DNA of 64,000 bases from Pseudoscardovia radai (GTDB lineage Bacteria > Actinomycetota > Actinomycetes > Actinomycetales > Bifidobacteriaceae), in the NCBI RefSeq assembly GCF_002259605.1, contig NZ_MWWR01000003.1, positions 186,001 to 250,000 of the forward strand, given 5' to 3'. Each line of letters starts with the position of its first letter. The stretch's first letter is position 1. The translations under genes were made by a program, and so were the position numbers. The notes beneath the pieces were generated by a model. The model saw nothing but the letters and a program-made list of their open reading frames with translations. It made no database searches and had not been told where the DNA came from. Positions 26,950 to 42,364 of the stretch are shown here, piece after piece.

Positions 26950-27714
26950 ATGATCGAGACGGCACAGGCATTTGGCATTGACGTGGGTGGCTCGGGCATC
27001 AAGGGCGCACCGGTTAACCTCGAGGAGGGAAAGTTCGCGGATGAGCGTCTGCGCATCCCCACGCCGGAGCAGTCCACGCCCGAGGCGGTTGCCGATATCA
27101 TCAAGCAGATCCTCGACCACTACGATGTCCCGGACGGCGTCCCGATCGGCGTGTCCTTCCCCGCACCCATCAAGCCGGGCAAGCCCCTGGACTTCATGGC
27201 GAACCTCGACCAGTCGTGGGTCGGTGTGGACATCCATGCGCTTCTGCGCGAGAGGACCGGCCGCACCGTGCGCGTCGTCAATGATGCCGATGCCGCGGGC
27301 GTGGGCGAGGCGCGGTACGGCGCCGCCAAGGACCGCAAGGGTCTTGTGTTCATGACGACGCTGGGAACGGGCATCGGAACCGCCATCATCATGGACGGTG
27401 TGCTTGTGCCGAACACCGAGCTCGGCCATCTGACGCTCAAGGGCATGGACGCCGAGCAGTACGCCTCCGACTACGCGCGTACCCGCGATGACCTCAGCTG
27501 GAAGAAGTGGGGCCGTCGCCTGACCAAGTATTACCAGCTCTTGGAGCACCTGTTCAGCCCCGACATCTTCGTTGTCGGCGGTGGCGTCAGCAAGAAAAGC
27601 GACAAGTACTTCCAGTACATCGAGATCGACACGCCGATCGTTCCGGCCGGCCTTCTCAACGATGCCGGAATCGTGGGTGCCGCGTATTTCGCCTCCACGC
27701 AGAAGGATGCCTGA
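26950..27714 (+). CDS. ppgK: polyphosphate glucokinase
   Basis: 254 residues of the ROK family. It phosphorylates glucose with polyphosphate or ATP, feeding the bifid shunt. FGIDVGGSGIKGAPV (phosphate motif), VVNDADAAGVGEARYG with the catalytic Asp, TTLGTGIGTAI and VVGGGVSKKSDKY are present, and the short form without the ROK zinc motif is typical of polyphosphate-type enzymes. ATG 26950 is preceded by AGGAGGAAACC. It ends before a palindromic hairpin shared with the convergent aminotransferase gene. Confidence 0.95.
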   Translation: MIETAQAFGIDVGGSGIKGAPVNLEEGKFADERLRIPTPEQSTPEAVADIIKQILDHYDVPDGVPIGVSFPAPIKPGKPLDFMANLDQSWVGVDIHALLRERTGRTVRVVNDADAAGVGEARYGAAKDRKGLVFMTTLGTGIGTAIIMDGVLVPNTELGHLTLKGMDAEQYASDYARTRDDLSWKKWGRRLTKYYQLLEHLFSPDIFVVGGGVSKKSDKYFQYIEIDTPIVPAGLLNDAGIVGAAYFASTQKDA

Positions 27715-27780
27715 GAGCGGAACGTACTGGGGAAGAAGCCCGCGGGCGTTCATAACCCGGCACACATCCCGTAACGCATT

Positions 27781-27808
27781 GTGGCCGCACTCCATGGAGT
27801 GCGGCCAC
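27781..27808. terminator. perfect 28-base palindrome between ppgK and aminotransferase gene
   Basis: GTGGCCGCACTCCA followed directly by its reverse complement. It can form a hairpin in either transcript; there is no strong T-run. Confidence 0.7.
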
Positions 27809-27861
27809 AGTCGTATTCGCGGGGCTTCCGTATTCGCCGGGCTGTGTGCCGCGGCGGAATG

Positions 27862-29040
27862 TCAGGCGCCGAGCTCGTCGTGCACGGCCGACAGAATCGT
27901 GCGCACGTTCGCTTCGAATACCGTCGGCTCGGGCAGCAGGGAGATTGACAGGAATCCGTTGGAATCCATGTCGAAATAGTATCCGGGCTGGCAGTTCATG
28001 CCATAGTCGCGCGCCAGGCGCAGGCCCAGGTCGTTCTCGTCGATCGTGGAAGGGAATCGTACGAGCACGTTCCAACCGCCTTCGCTGCGCATAACGTCCA
28101 CCACGCCGTCGCCGTCCGTTTTATCGGCGTCGAGAATCGAATGGAGCAGTGCGAGATTGCCGCGCACACGCTCGCCGATACGCGCTGTCTGCCTCGGTGT
28201 TTCCTCGAGCATGCCGGGGATGCGCGCGGAGATGATATTGCTCATGGGCAGGAAGTCGTCGGAAATCATGTCGAGATGCCGCTTGGCCTGTGCCACGTCA
28301 TCCGCAGGGCCGGATACCTGGATCCAGCCGACCTTCGCATGCGGGGCGCCGAGCATTTTCGAGAATCCGTCGAGCGAGAACGTCAGGACATCCTTTTCGC
28401 CCGCCCATCGGCGGTTCGTGTCAAAGGGTTCGAGAGGGAAGTCGTAGAACACCTCGTCGGCGATAATCGCCGTGTCATAGCGGCGCGCCAGTTCGATGAT
28501 GCGACGGCGTTCCCCGGGATGTGTGTAGGCGCCCGTCGGATTGTTGGGATTGATGATGGCGATGGCGCGCACGGCGCCGTCGGCTTCCTCAAGCGCCCGC
28601 TCCATGGACGCCACGTCGATGCCCCATGAGCCGTCATAGAACTGGCGGTAGGGGATGGCGCGCGTTCCCGTCAGGGCGCAGATCGATTCGATAAGCGGGT
28701 ATCCGGGTTTGGGCATGAGAATCGCCTCGCCGGGGTCACACAGCAGCATGGCAAGCCAGGCGTAGGCCTCTGACGTGGAACTGAGCACATACACGTCGTC
28801 GGCATCGGTGGGGCTCCCCTGCGGGCGTGAGCTGGCGAAGGCGGCGATGGCCTCGCGTGCCTCGCGGGGGCCGCGCGGATCTGCCGTATACAGCTCGTCG
28901 AGGCTTGCGGGAGCCAGACCGTGGTGGGTGGGGTTCGAGTCATTGAGCTGGCCGAGGGGATGGCCCGCGGCCCGTGCCGCCGCTGCCTCGGCGGCGATGG
29001 GGTTCATGCGTCCGACGTTCACGCGATGTGAGAATTTCAT
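27862..29040 (-). CDS. PLP-dependent aminotransferase, class I/II
   Basis: 392 residues, fold-type I. It shows NPTHHGL near the N-terminus, NPNNPTGAYTHPGE (substrate and cofactor pocket), AIIADEVFYDF (Asp to the pyridine nitrogen), and Lys228 in SLDGFSKMLGAPHAKVG as the PLP Schiff-base residue. It resembles actinobacterial aspartate/aromatic aminotransferases, but the amino donor cannot be fixed from sequence. The ATG at 29040 has no ribosome site; TACAGT stands 7 bases before it, giving a leaderless start. A longer frame start upstream is unsupported. Confidence 0.92.
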   Translation of the reverse strand: MKFSHRVNVGRMNPIAAEAAAARAAGHPLGQLNDSNPTHHGLAPASLDELYTADPRGPREAREAIAAFASSRPQGSPTDADDVYVLSSTSEAYAWLAMLLCDPGEAILMPKPGYPLIESICALTGTRAIPYRQFYDGSWGIDVASMERALEEADGAVRAIAIINPNNPTGAYTHPGERRRIIELARRYDTAIIADEVFYDFPLEPFDTNRRWAGEKDVLTFSLDGFSKMLGAPHAKVGWIQVSGPADDVAQAKRHLDMISDDFLPMSNIISARIPGMLEETPRQTARIGERVRGNLALLHSILDADKTDGDGVVDVMRSEGGWNVLVRFPSTIDENDLGLRLARDYGMNCQPGYYFDMDSNGFLSISLLPEPTVFEANVRTILSAVHDELGA

Positions 29041-29047
29041 AGGCCCC

Positions 29048-29053
29048 ACTGTA
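29048..29053 (-). promoter_or_regulatory. -10 hexamer of a predicted leaderless aminotransferase transcript
   Basis: TACAGT followed by GGGGCCT and the ATG at 29040. Confidence 0.6.
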
Positions 29054-29191
29054 CGCAGTCGCGCGGAAAGGCTCCGGGCTTCGCGCCGGGAAGGCGGGCG
29101 GGAGGAAAACGATTCCGCCCTCCGCCTCCCGATTCCGTCACCGCCGTCCGATGCCATCGCCCGCCGATATTGCTACCGCGGACGGGCCGTC

Positions 29192-31444
29192 TCAGATGAG
29201 CAGTTGGAACCAGCTGCGCACGTAGTGGAAGATGCCGGGCTGGTCCGACACAATCGGGTACGAGACATTGCGCACGAAAACCGACTGGAAGCACAGAAGC
29301 CCCGCCACGAGCGTGGCGATGAGCACCACCCACATCACGGCAGTCGCGGCGCCCCGGCCCTCGTTGCGCCGCGCCCAGCCAAGCAGGAGAAGCAGCACGA
29401 ACAGGGCGATGACCACCATGTACAGCGCGAAGTCGATCTTGTAGCGCCACAGCAGACCGCCCTTGTAGCTGATGAACGCGAGCATGAGCAGTCCCGTGCC
29501 CAGGCACAGCCAGCAGGTCAGCCATCCGTCGTGCTCCTTGAGCCGGCGCTTGAGGAACGGGAACGCCACGAGGAGCACGAGAAGCGGCGTCATCGCGAAC
29601 ATGCCGCCGATAATCGGTTCGTAGCACTGCCAGGAGCTCAGCGCGGTCTGCGGCGACGTGATGAACGGGAATTCGTTCGTGAACTTCAGCGGCAGGAACA
29701 GGTAGTAGAACACGATTTCCACGAACACGTCGAGCGGCTCGTGGTAGTTGTTCAGGTCGACGACCGTCAGCTGATAATCGTTGCCGAAATCGAGCGGCGA
29801 GCCGAAGCGCACGTAGTTCCAGAAGCCGAGTCCCGCGAGCACGACGGCGACGGGGATCGCGCACGCCAGCACGTATCCGAGGATGTCGCGCAGCCCCGCG
29901 GGCGTCCGGTGCGTCGCCGGGGAATCCGCGGTCATCGCCGCGGCGCGGCGGTTCGTCTGCTTGCAGATCGTGATGACCATCGGGATGAGCAGCACGCACA
30001 GCGCCACCAGCGGAGGGCGGCAGCCCAGAAGACAGATCATGAAGAACGATCCCCAGAACAGACGCGCCTTCGACACGCGCACCAGCGTGGCGTCGCCCTC
30101 CTTGTCGGCGACCGTCCACACGCGCGTGCGCGGCGCGCCGTTGCGTTTCGCCGGCCGCGACGGGTCGACCACGCGCAGCGCGCTCTGCCACAGGTACAGT
30201 CCGATCGAGGCCATGCACAGACCAGCGCAGAAGGGAATCGTGTAGAAATCCACGCGGCAGATCGGGGCCATAATCGTGGACCCGGAGAACAGCAGCACGA
30301 ACGCGAAGAAAACCGCGGACACGCTGGCGTCGGGGAAATGCCTCTGCACGAAGCGCACCGCGCACAGCGCGCCGAACACCACGGCCAGGCACAACATGAA
30401 CGAGCCGGCCGTGATCGTGCTCAGCGACAGGCCGCCGTCCGTCCAGATGCTTGTGATGGCCTGGAACGGCAGGAATAGCAGAATCACCGGGATGACGCCG
30501 AAATACGAGTAATAGTGCCCGTTGTACAGCACATGGTCCCAGTACACCGGGTAGGCGCCCTGGGACAGAAGCGCCTCGCGCACGCCCGCGTCATACGGGT
30601 TCGAGGAATCCGCCAGCTGCGGCGAGACCGTCAGGTCGAGCCATGCATGCCCGTGCAGGATGGCGTCGGCCGTCTGCTGGAACTGGTTGAAATCGTAGAC
30701 ATACGCGTTCGAATGGTGGAACACCGAGGGCGTCTGCGCCAGGCCGTTGCCGATGAAGGCCCATGTCATCGCGGCCGTGCACGGCACGCCGATGGCGAGC
30801 CAGAACGCGAGGCGCTGCTTCGTGCTGGCCGTGTCCAGCACGATTCTGTGCAGCTTGGAGCGCGGGCGGAAGGCGATGGCGATTGCCGCGAAGGCGAGCA
30901 GGAGGATCACCCGCACGAAGTCGATGTGGAAGGGCACTCGCGCGTTGACAATAACCGAGGAGACGGGGATGCGGGAGCCTCGCGCCTCCTGGAACCAGAC
31001 GCGGATCTTGCTGACGGGACCGGAATATCCCGTGCGGTTCTTCAGGTACGTGCTCTGGTCGATCTGGTAGCAGAACGAATCGACGCGCCCCGTGATCCAT
31101 TCGGTGGAGCCGGTGGGCAGCACGTCGATGCGAGTCGCCGTGTCGTTCGACACGGTGTGCTGGTAGCGTACGAGCGACGAGGGGACCATGCGCACGTATT
31201 CCACGGGCTGGTCGTCCGCCGTCACCTCGAAGTAGGCCTCCGAGGAGTCCTCGATGCGCACCGTCCCGTCGTCAAGACGGTCCAGACCGTCGCCGAGGGT
31301 CTGCTGGGTCTCCTCGGGCTGCGGTTTGGTCAGCGAGTTCCAGTGCGGGAGGTTGAAGACGAAGACCTCAAGCAGCAGGACGACGATCGCCGATGCAAGA
31401 AGGAGCGTTTTCCAACCGAATACGGGCAGCTTCCTGTTTTTCAC
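29192..31444 (-). CDS. large multi-pass membrane protein, possible GT-C-like glycosyltransferase
   Basis: 750 residues starting with GTG. One membrane anchor (about 10-30) is followed by an outside beta-rich domain (35-180) and then about a dozen membrane helices. In the first outside loop of the multi-spanning part are HHSNAYVYDFNQFQQTADAI and DHVLYNGHYYSYFGVIP, acidic/aromatic loops of the sort seen in GT-C transferases that use polyprenyl-phosphate sugars. No exact family is recognised, so enzymatic activity is inference. It is divergent from the 1212-residue protein; their predicted start points are 118 bases apart. A leaderless-type -10 lies 7 bases before the GTG. The last cytoplasmic residues are short. 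Confidence 0.7.
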   Translation of the reverse strand: MKNRKLPVFGWKTLLLASAIVVLLLEVFVFNLPHWNSLTKPQPEETQQTLGDGLDRLDDGTVRIEDSSEAYFEVTADDQPVEYVRMVPSSLVRYQHTVSNDTATRIDVLPTGSTEWITGRVDSFCYQIDQSTYLKNRTGYSGPVSKIRVWFQEARGSRIPVSSVIVNARVPFHIDFVRVILLLAFAAIAIAFRPRSKLHRIVLDTASTKQRLAFWLAIGVPCTAAMTWAFIGNGLAQTPSVFHHSNAYVYDFNQFQQTADAILHGHAWLDLTVSPQLADSSNPYDAGVREALLSQGAYPVYWDHVLYNGHYYSYFGVIPVILLFLPFQAITSIWTDGGLSLSTITAGSFMLCLAVVFGALCAVRFVQRHFPDASVSAVFFAFVLLFSGSTIMAPICRVDFYTIPFCAGLCMASIGLYLWQSALRVVDPSRPAKRNGAPRTRVWTVADKEGDATLVRVSKARLFWGSFFMICLLGCRPPLVALCVLLIPMVITICKQTNRRAAAMTADSPATHRTPAGLRDILGYVLACAIPVAVVLAGLGFWNYVRFGSPLDFGNDYQLTVVDLNNYHEPLDVFVEIVFYYLFLPLKFTNEFPFITSPQTALSSWQCYEPIIGGMFAMTPLLVLLVAFPFLKRRLKEHDGWLTCWLCLGTGLLMLAFISYKGGLLWRYKIDFALYMVVIALFVLLLLLGWARRNEGRGAATAVMWVVLIATLVAGLLCFQSVFVRNVSYPIVSDQPGIFHYVRSWFQLLI

Positions 31445-31451
31445 ACCCTAC

Positions 31452-31457
31452 ATTGTA
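31452..31457 (-). promoter_or_regulatory. -10 hexamer of the predicted leaderless membrane-protein transcript
   Basis: TACAAT followed by GTAGGGT and the GTG at 31444. Confidence 0.6.
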
Positions 31458-31548
31458 TGGAGGCGCGCGCCAAGGCCGCCATCGACGGCCCGGCACGCCG
31501 GCTTCTGCGCCAAGAGCTGATTCGCCGGCGCATGTCTGACAAAGCGGC

Positions 31549-31554
31549 GACAAT
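31549..31554 (+). promoter_or_regulatory. possible -10 of the 1212-residue protein
   Basis: GACAAT, then GGTGAGC and the ATG at 31562. The spacing matches the other leaderless genes, but the first base departs from TANNNT. Confidence 0.35.
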
Positions 31555-31561
31555 GGTGAGC

Positions 31562-37958
<6,397 letters not shown>

Positions 37959-37982
37959 GACGTCGTGCGTCATCGGAGGGTC

Positions 37983-38011
37983 TTGTGCCATCGGACGCCC
38001 GGCAATACAGT
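37983..38011 (+). promoter_or_regulatory. promoter of the Mrp-family gene
   Basis: TTGTGC (37983-37988), 17 bases, then TACAGT (38006-38011). The start codon of the next gene is about 95 bases downstream. Confidence 0.5.
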
Positions 38012-38104
38012 GGGGTGGCGGAACGCGGCGCGGACGGCCGATGGATCGTGTCGGTAAACCGCGTCGGTGAACCCCGCGCCGGCACAGAGGAAAGAACGGA
38101 AGAC

Positions 38105-39325
38105 ATGAGCACTACTTTCACCGACGGGCGCGTGCATGACGATGTCATGGCGGCGCTCGGGCACGTCATGGACCCCGAGCTGGGGCGCACCATCGTCGAC
38201 CTCGGCATGGTGTCGGGCGTCGACGTGGCGCGGTCGGCATCCGCGCCGTCCGATCCGCTCCAGGCGTCGGATTCCGCCCCGGATCCGGCCGAGAATCCGG
38301 CCCAGGCTCCGGATCCCTCCGCCCCCGCATGGGATGTGACCGTGCATCTGGAACTCACGGTGCCGGGGTGCCCGCTGTCCGACACCATCCGCCGCCGTAT
38401 CACGGCCGCGCTGGCGGGATATCCCGGCGGCCGGCTCAACGTCACCATCGACACCTCCACCATGAGCCAGGGCAAGCTCGAGGCGCTTGTTGCGCGTCTC
38501 AAGGCCGAGCGTCGCGCCAACCCCTTCACCCGCGCCGATTCGAAAACCCGCATCTTCGCCATCGCATCGGGCAAAGGCGGCGTGGGCAAAAGCTCCGTCA
38601 CCGCCAACCTCGCCGCCACCTTCGCCGCGATGGGCTACGATACCGCCGCCATCGACGCCGACATCTACGGCTTCTCCCTGCCCCGTCTGTTCGGCATCAC
38701 CGACCGTCCGACGAATCTCAACGGCATGCTCGTGCCGCCCGAGGCGTGGGGCGTGCGCCTCATGTCGATCGGCGTTTTCGCTGGCTCAGACCGCGCCATT
38801 CTGTGGCGCGGCCCGCGCCTGCAGCGCTCGCTCGAACAGTTCCTCACCGACGTGTGGTGGGGCGAGCCCGACGTCCTTCTCCTTGACCTGGCCCCCGGAA
38901 CCGGAGACATGACCATCAGCGTGGCGCAGACGCTGCCGAACGCGGAGCTCGTCGTCGTCACCACGCCGCAGCCCTCCGCCTCCGAGGTGGCCGTGCGTGC
39001 GGGCCTTGTGGCGCTGCAGATGCCGCTGCAGGTGGACGGCGTGGTGGAGAACATGAGCTACTTCGACCACAAGGGCGAGCGCCTGCGTCTTTTCGGCGAG
39101 GGAGGCGGCGAACGCGTGGCGCGGACGCTGACCGACGAGCTGGGCTACGATGTGCCGTTGCTCGGGCAGCTGCCGCTCGTTCCCGAGCTCAGGGAGACGA
39201 CGGAAGGCGGGCGTCCGGCCGTTCTCGACGAGAACGGCGCGTTGGCCGATTCCGATGTGGCGCGCAGCTTCGAAAGCATCGCGCGCGCCCTGCTCGCGCA
39301 TGAACCGGGGCGCGCCGCGGCGTGA
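38105..39325 (+). CDS. Mrp/ApbC-family iron-sulfur carrier ATPase
   Basis: 406 residues. An MIP18/DUF59 domain (about 8-115), broken by a Pro/Ala/Asp-rich insert (48-78), precedes a deviant-Walker ParA-like ATPase with KGGVGKSS (about 157-164), IDADIYGFSLPRLFG and LLLDLAPGTGDM. Such proteins carry and load Fe-S clusters. The usual CxxC near the C-terminus of Mrp proteins is not evident in the predicted sequence, which is unusual. Ribosome site GGAAGAC precedes the ATG at 38105. Confidence 0.9.
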   Translation: MSTTFTDGRVHDDVMAALGHVMDPELGRTIVDLGMVSGVDVARSASAPSDPLQASDSAPDPAENPAQAPDPSAPAWDVTVHLELTVPGCPLSDTIRRRITAALAGYPGGRLNVTIDTSTMSQGKLEALVARLKAERRANPFTRADSKTRIFAIASGKGGVGKSSVTANLAATFAAMGYDTAAIDADIYGFSLPRLFGITDRPTNLNGMLVPPEAWGVRLMSIGVFAGSDRAILWRGPRLQRSLEQFLTDVWWGEPDVLLLDLAPGTGDMTISVAQTLPNAELVVVTTPQPSASEVAVRAGLVALQMPLQVDGVVENMSYFDHKGERLRLFGEGGGERVARTLTDELGYDVPLLGQLPLVPELRETTEGGRPAVLDENGALADSDVARSFESIARALLAHEPGRAAA

Positions 39326-39345
39326 GGCCTGGCATCCTGGGTATT

Positions 39346-39390
39346 CCGGACGCCGGATGTCGGAAACAGACGCCGGACGCCGGAAACCGG
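39346..39390. repeat. degenerate GACGCCGGAAACCGG repeat
   Basis: GGACGCCGGATGTC, GAAACAGACGCCGGACGCC and GGAAACCGG form three diverged copies of about 18 bp just before the terminator. Confidence 0.6.
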
Positions 39391-39396
39391 ATACAA

Positions 39397-39432
39397 GAAG
39401 GGGTGGATCCGCCTGAGCGAATCCACCCCTTC
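39397..39432. terminator. bidirectional terminator
   Basis: A 16-bp stem, GAAGGGGTGGAT on the left and ATCCACCCCTTC on the right, with one mismatch near a CTGA loop, followed by CCATTTTC. It separates convergent genes ending at 39325 and 39465. Confidence 0.85.
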
Positions 39433-39464
39433 CCATTTTCTATCGTGGCATTATCGCCGCGCCG

Positions 39465-40571
39465 TCACTTGGTGGTGCAGGTCACGTCGATCGCCGTCAT
39501 CGAATGCGGCAGATACCGCACCGTTGCGAATTTCTTGGCCGGGTTCGTACCCGCCAGCTGGGTCTTGCAGCTGTCATACTGACCCTGCGAGAGCTTCACG
39601 GTCAGCTCGGAGCCGTCGGAGGTCTTGCCCTTGATGCTGTACGGGGACTTCGACACCGACACGTACGTCAGGTCGGCCGACGTGTTGGCGAAGTATCCGG
39701 GAAGGTCGAGGCCCTTGAACACAGCGCCCGCCGCGCATCCCAGCGTCAGCAGCAGAATCACGATCTGCACGGCGGTGATGGACTTGCGGATCGTGATGAC
39801 GCGGTTGCGTCCGTTCGAGAAGAACAGGAAGAGGAAGAACAGGAAGCCGGTGGCGAAGGCGATGAAGGACGTCAGGTAGCGCACGGATTCGCTCTGCGAC
39901 ATGCGGTTCATGAGGAACGCGACGAGAGTGGCCGCGAGCAGTACGCCGAGGACGATCTTCATCGTGACGGATACGCGCTCGATGGGCTTTTCCACGCGCT
40001 GCGCCGACGCCGCATCGCCGTCCATGGTGTACGAGTCGGCGGACTGCGTCGTCGACTGGGCGATGGAATCGAACTGCATGCCGCGGTCGTTCGTGACATC
40101 GTAGGCCGGCTGGGTGCCGTAATCGACGGTGCTGGACAGCGCGGGAATCTGCTGGTCGTCCGCGTCGGACGGGGTATCGACGCCGGGCAGGCCTTCGGCG
40201 GATGACAATCCGTTCGGGTCGGTCACGTCCGGGACGTCCTGCGCGCCGCCCAGATCCATGTCGGTGTCATAGATGCGGCGTGCGGACGGGGAGTTGGGAA
40301 CGACGGTATCCGCCTCGGCGGAGGCGTAGAGCGACTGCCAGTCCACGGAATCCGCGGCAGCGCTGCGATAGCTGTCTGTGGCGCCGTAACCGCCGTCCGT
40401 CCCGTCGGTTCCATCGCCGTATCCGTTGCCGCCGTTCACGGCACCGTACCGGGGCTGGGCATAGCGGGAATCGGCGTACCCGGAATCGTTGTATTGGGAA
40501 TCGTCGTACGGGGAATCGTCATTCGATGGGATGGACTGACGGTCCGACCCGTACCCGTGTTCATTGGCCAT
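39465..40571 (-). CDS. membrane protein with Tyr/Asp/Gly-rich N-terminus
   Basis: 368 residues, not recognised as a named family. The first 185 residues are low complexity: YDDSQYNDSGYADSRY-type steps, then YGDGTDGTDGGYG. Three membrane helices follow (about 208-228, 238-260, 268-288), and the last 75 residues form an outside domain (SKSPYSIKGKTSDGSELTVKL ... TAIDVTCTTK) with two cysteines that could bridge. The start at 40571 follows GGAGGAACAC. It is a single gene. The phosphorylatable Tyr-rich tail is only suggestive. Confidence 0.7.
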   Translation of the reverse strand: MANEHGYGSDRQSIPSNDDSPYDDSQYNDSGYADSRYAQPRYGAVNGGNGYGDGTDGTDGGYGATDSYRSAAADSVDWQSLYASAEADTVVPNSPSARRIYDTDMDLGGAQDVPDVTDPNGLSSAEGLPGVDTPSDADDQQIPALSSTVDYGTQPAYDVTNDRGMQFDSIAQSTTQSADSYTMDGDAASAQRVEKPIERVSVTMKIVLGVLLAATLVAFLMNRMSQSESVRYLTSFIAFATGFLFFLFLFFSNGRNRVITIRKSITAVQIVILLLTLGCAAGAVFKGLDLPGYFANTSADLTYVSVSKSPYSIKGKTSDGSELTVKLSQGQYDSCKTQLAGTNPAKKFATVRYLPHSMTAIDVTCTTK

Positions 40572-40756
40572 GTGTTCCTCCGACCTTGTGAGGATAAGTG
40601 CGCTTCGCCGCGCTATCTCCATTTCCTCAGACAACTTATCATAAGTCATTCCTCGGGAAGAGACATGCACGGGAGCCGTTCCCGAACAGCCACGTCCGTA
40701 TGCCGGCATGCCGCCCTCGCCGCCACCGGTCCGCTGGTCATCCGGCGTCAGAAAAC
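40572..40756. other. short gap, no recognised element
   Basis: 185 bases between two minus-strand genes. Apart from the ribosome site at its left end, nothing is distinct; no hairpin terminator for the deformylase gene is visible. Confidence 0.3.
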
Positions 40757-41167
40757 CTAGACGAGGATGCCTTCGAGATGGTCCATCTCGTGCTGGATGA
40801 TCTCGGCGGTGTAGCCGGAGAACCCACGCATATGGCGCTTGAAATCAGCGTCCTGCCACGTCACGGTGATGTTCTCGAAACGCGTGGCGCGATGCGGCTC
40901 GGCCAGCGACAGGCAGCCCTCGCGCGTCAGATAGACGCCGGTATGCTTGGTGATCTTCGGATTCACCATGACCACCGGCCCCTTCTCCGTGCTCACGATG
41001 ATGATACGCACGGAGGAGCCGATCATATTCGCCGCCAGACCGACGCAATCGTCATGATGCGCGGCGAGCGTGTCGCGCAGGTCGGCGATGACCTGCGCAT
41101 CGTCCTTCGTGGCCTCGCGCGACGGCTTGCTGAGGAATTCGGTGTCGGTGACGATCGGCTTGTTCAT
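40757..41167 (-). CDS. peptide deformylase, atypical motif 1
   Basis: 136 residues, shorter than the usual 160-200. It would remove the N-formyl group from new proteins. Motif 2 EGCLSL gives Cys85 and motif 3 QHEMDHLEG gives His126, Glu127 and His130, so the metal site and general base are complete. Motif 1, normally GxGxAAxQ, reads CVGLAANM (residues 41-48): the first Gly is Cys and the oxyanion Gln is Met48. It also stops four residues after motif 3, so it lacks the C-terminal helix. A second, canonical deformylase is expected elsewhere in the genome. AAGGACACAGC precedes the ATG at 41167. Confidence 0.88.
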   Translation of the reverse strand: MNKPIVTDTEFLSKPSREATKDDAQVIADLRDTLAAHHDDCVGLAANMIGSSVRIIIVSTEKGPVVMVNPKITKHTGVYLTREGCLSLAEPHRATRFENITVTWQDADFKRHMRGFSGYTAEIIQHEMDHLEGILV

Positions 41168-41223
41168 GCTGTGTCCTTCGGTTGCGGTTGCTGCGGGCGC
41201 CGGCGGCGCGCCGTTCCCAAACG

Positions 41224-41229
41224 ATTCTA
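41224..41229 (-). promoter_or_regulatory. candidate -10 of deformylase gene
   Basis: TAGAAT inside GTAGAATCGT on the minus strand; a -35 is not obvious. Confidence 0.35.
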
Positions 41230-41294
41230 CCGTCAGGCGTGGTACGCGGCCGCCTTTCCGGATCATAACGCCCGCCCGAATCACACAGCCCGGA

Positions 41295-42110
41295 TCACAG
41301 CCCGAGATGGCCTTCGCGTCGGATCAGCCCTGGCTCCTCGTCCAGAACGACCTGTGGCATGCCATCGTTCGCCGCGCTACCGCCAGCCGCTGCGTTGCCC
41401 TCCGGATTATCGTCCGCCGGGCGCGCCACCAGGCCGTCGATCGGCTCGCCGGCGCAGAAATCGTGGATCAGCCGCCACTGGCGCCGTGAGATGCCGATGC
41501 GCTCGTCCGGCCGTACCATGAGCACGCGGGAGCGGGGCGCAAGGCCACGCAGCGTATCGGCCGCGTGCGGCGTGCATTCCTCGTCGTCGATCCACACCAG
41601 CGGCGCGGGATCGGCGCCGCGGTTCTCGAAGCGCAGACGCGACACAACCGCCTCGAGCTTGCCCGTGCGCCGATGCTCGTTCGTCACCGGGTCATACCAG
41701 AGAATCGTTCCGACCGTGGCGGGGTTCCAGTCCAGAAGTGGGTCGAGGATGTCGTCGCAGTACGGCTGCCATGTGCTCAGCCAGCTCAGATTGATGGCTC
41801 CGGCGGCGGCCGATGCCATGATGGCGTCCGACAGCTCGCGTGAGAAATGGATGCGGAAACGCCCGATAGGCGTGCGCGCCTGCTCGTTGCCGTCGAGATG
41901 GAACGCATGCTGCGGCGAGTAGATGGCGGCGCGCGGGTCGTCGGGCCTGAGCCACAGCGGCGTGCGGTTCACGCCGCCGCGCCGCAGCACCGTGTAGTCG
42001 GGGAAGGCGTTGAGCACGCCGTCGAAATCCGTATACACGACGGGCGTCGGCTTGCCAGGGCGGGGAGTGGGAATCGGCTCGGCCGTCGCGTCATGCGTTG
42101 TGTTCCCCAT
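41295..42110 (-). CDS. HAD-like protein of the Swiss-Army-Knife RNA repair type
   Basis: 271 residues. VVYTDFDGVLNAFPD gives the HAD nucleophile Asp28 and Asp30, and PLVWIDDEE provides the late acidic motif. This arrangement, with STWQPYCDD between, matches HAD domains found in polydomain RNA-repair (SAK) proteins and also as single-domain proteins in Actinobacteria. It is a stand-alone copy with a Gly/Ala-rich tail. It could act as a 3' or 5' RNA/DNA phosphatase; that is inferred from the family. GGAGAAACCC precedes the ATG at 42110. The deformylase gene follows in the same direction with its own promoter. Confidence 0.7.
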   Translation of the reverse strand: MGNTTHDATAEPIPTPRPGKPTPVVYTDFDGVLNAFPDYTVLRRGGVNRTPLWLRPDDPRAAIYSPQHAFHLDGNEQARTPIGRFRIHFSRELSDAIMASAAAGAINLSWLSTWQPYCDDILDPLLDWNPATVGTILWYDPVTNEHRRTGKLEAVVSRLRFENRGADPAPLVWIDDEECTPHAADTLRGLAPRSRVLMVRPDERIGISRRQWRLIHDFCAGEPIDGLVARPADDNPEGNAAAGGSAANDGMPQVVLDEEPGLIRREGHLGL

Positions 42111-42172
42111 GGGTTTCTCCTTCCGTCCGCCTCATATTGTCTTTCGCCCCATATCGTCCGGGTAGTCCCACG

Positions 42173-42178
42173 ATTCTA
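42173..42178 (-). promoter_or_regulatory. candidate promoter of HAD gene
   Basis: TAGAAT in GTAGAATCGT, with TTAGGC 18 bases upstream on the minus strand. Confidence 0.4.
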
Positions 42179-42297
42179 CCGCCGTCGTTATGGCGGGCCT
42201 AACGGACGCGGAGGCATCGTGCACCCGCCGCCCCCGTCTCCCGCCGCCCACCGTTCGCTGCCATAACCTCTCGCCCCACGACCTCCCGCCACAGAAA

Positions 42298-42329
42298 CAA
42301 AAATCCCCTCCCGCAAGGGAAGGGGATTC
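42298..42329 (-). terminator. glnA terminator
   Basis: On the minus strand AATCCCCTTCCC, TTGC, GGGAGGGGATT is followed by a T-run (ATTTTTG). It starts 36 bases beyond the glnA stop. Confidence 0.9.
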
Positions 42330-42364
42330 AATCCGTCATCGGACGCTCGCCATGCGGCGGGGCA

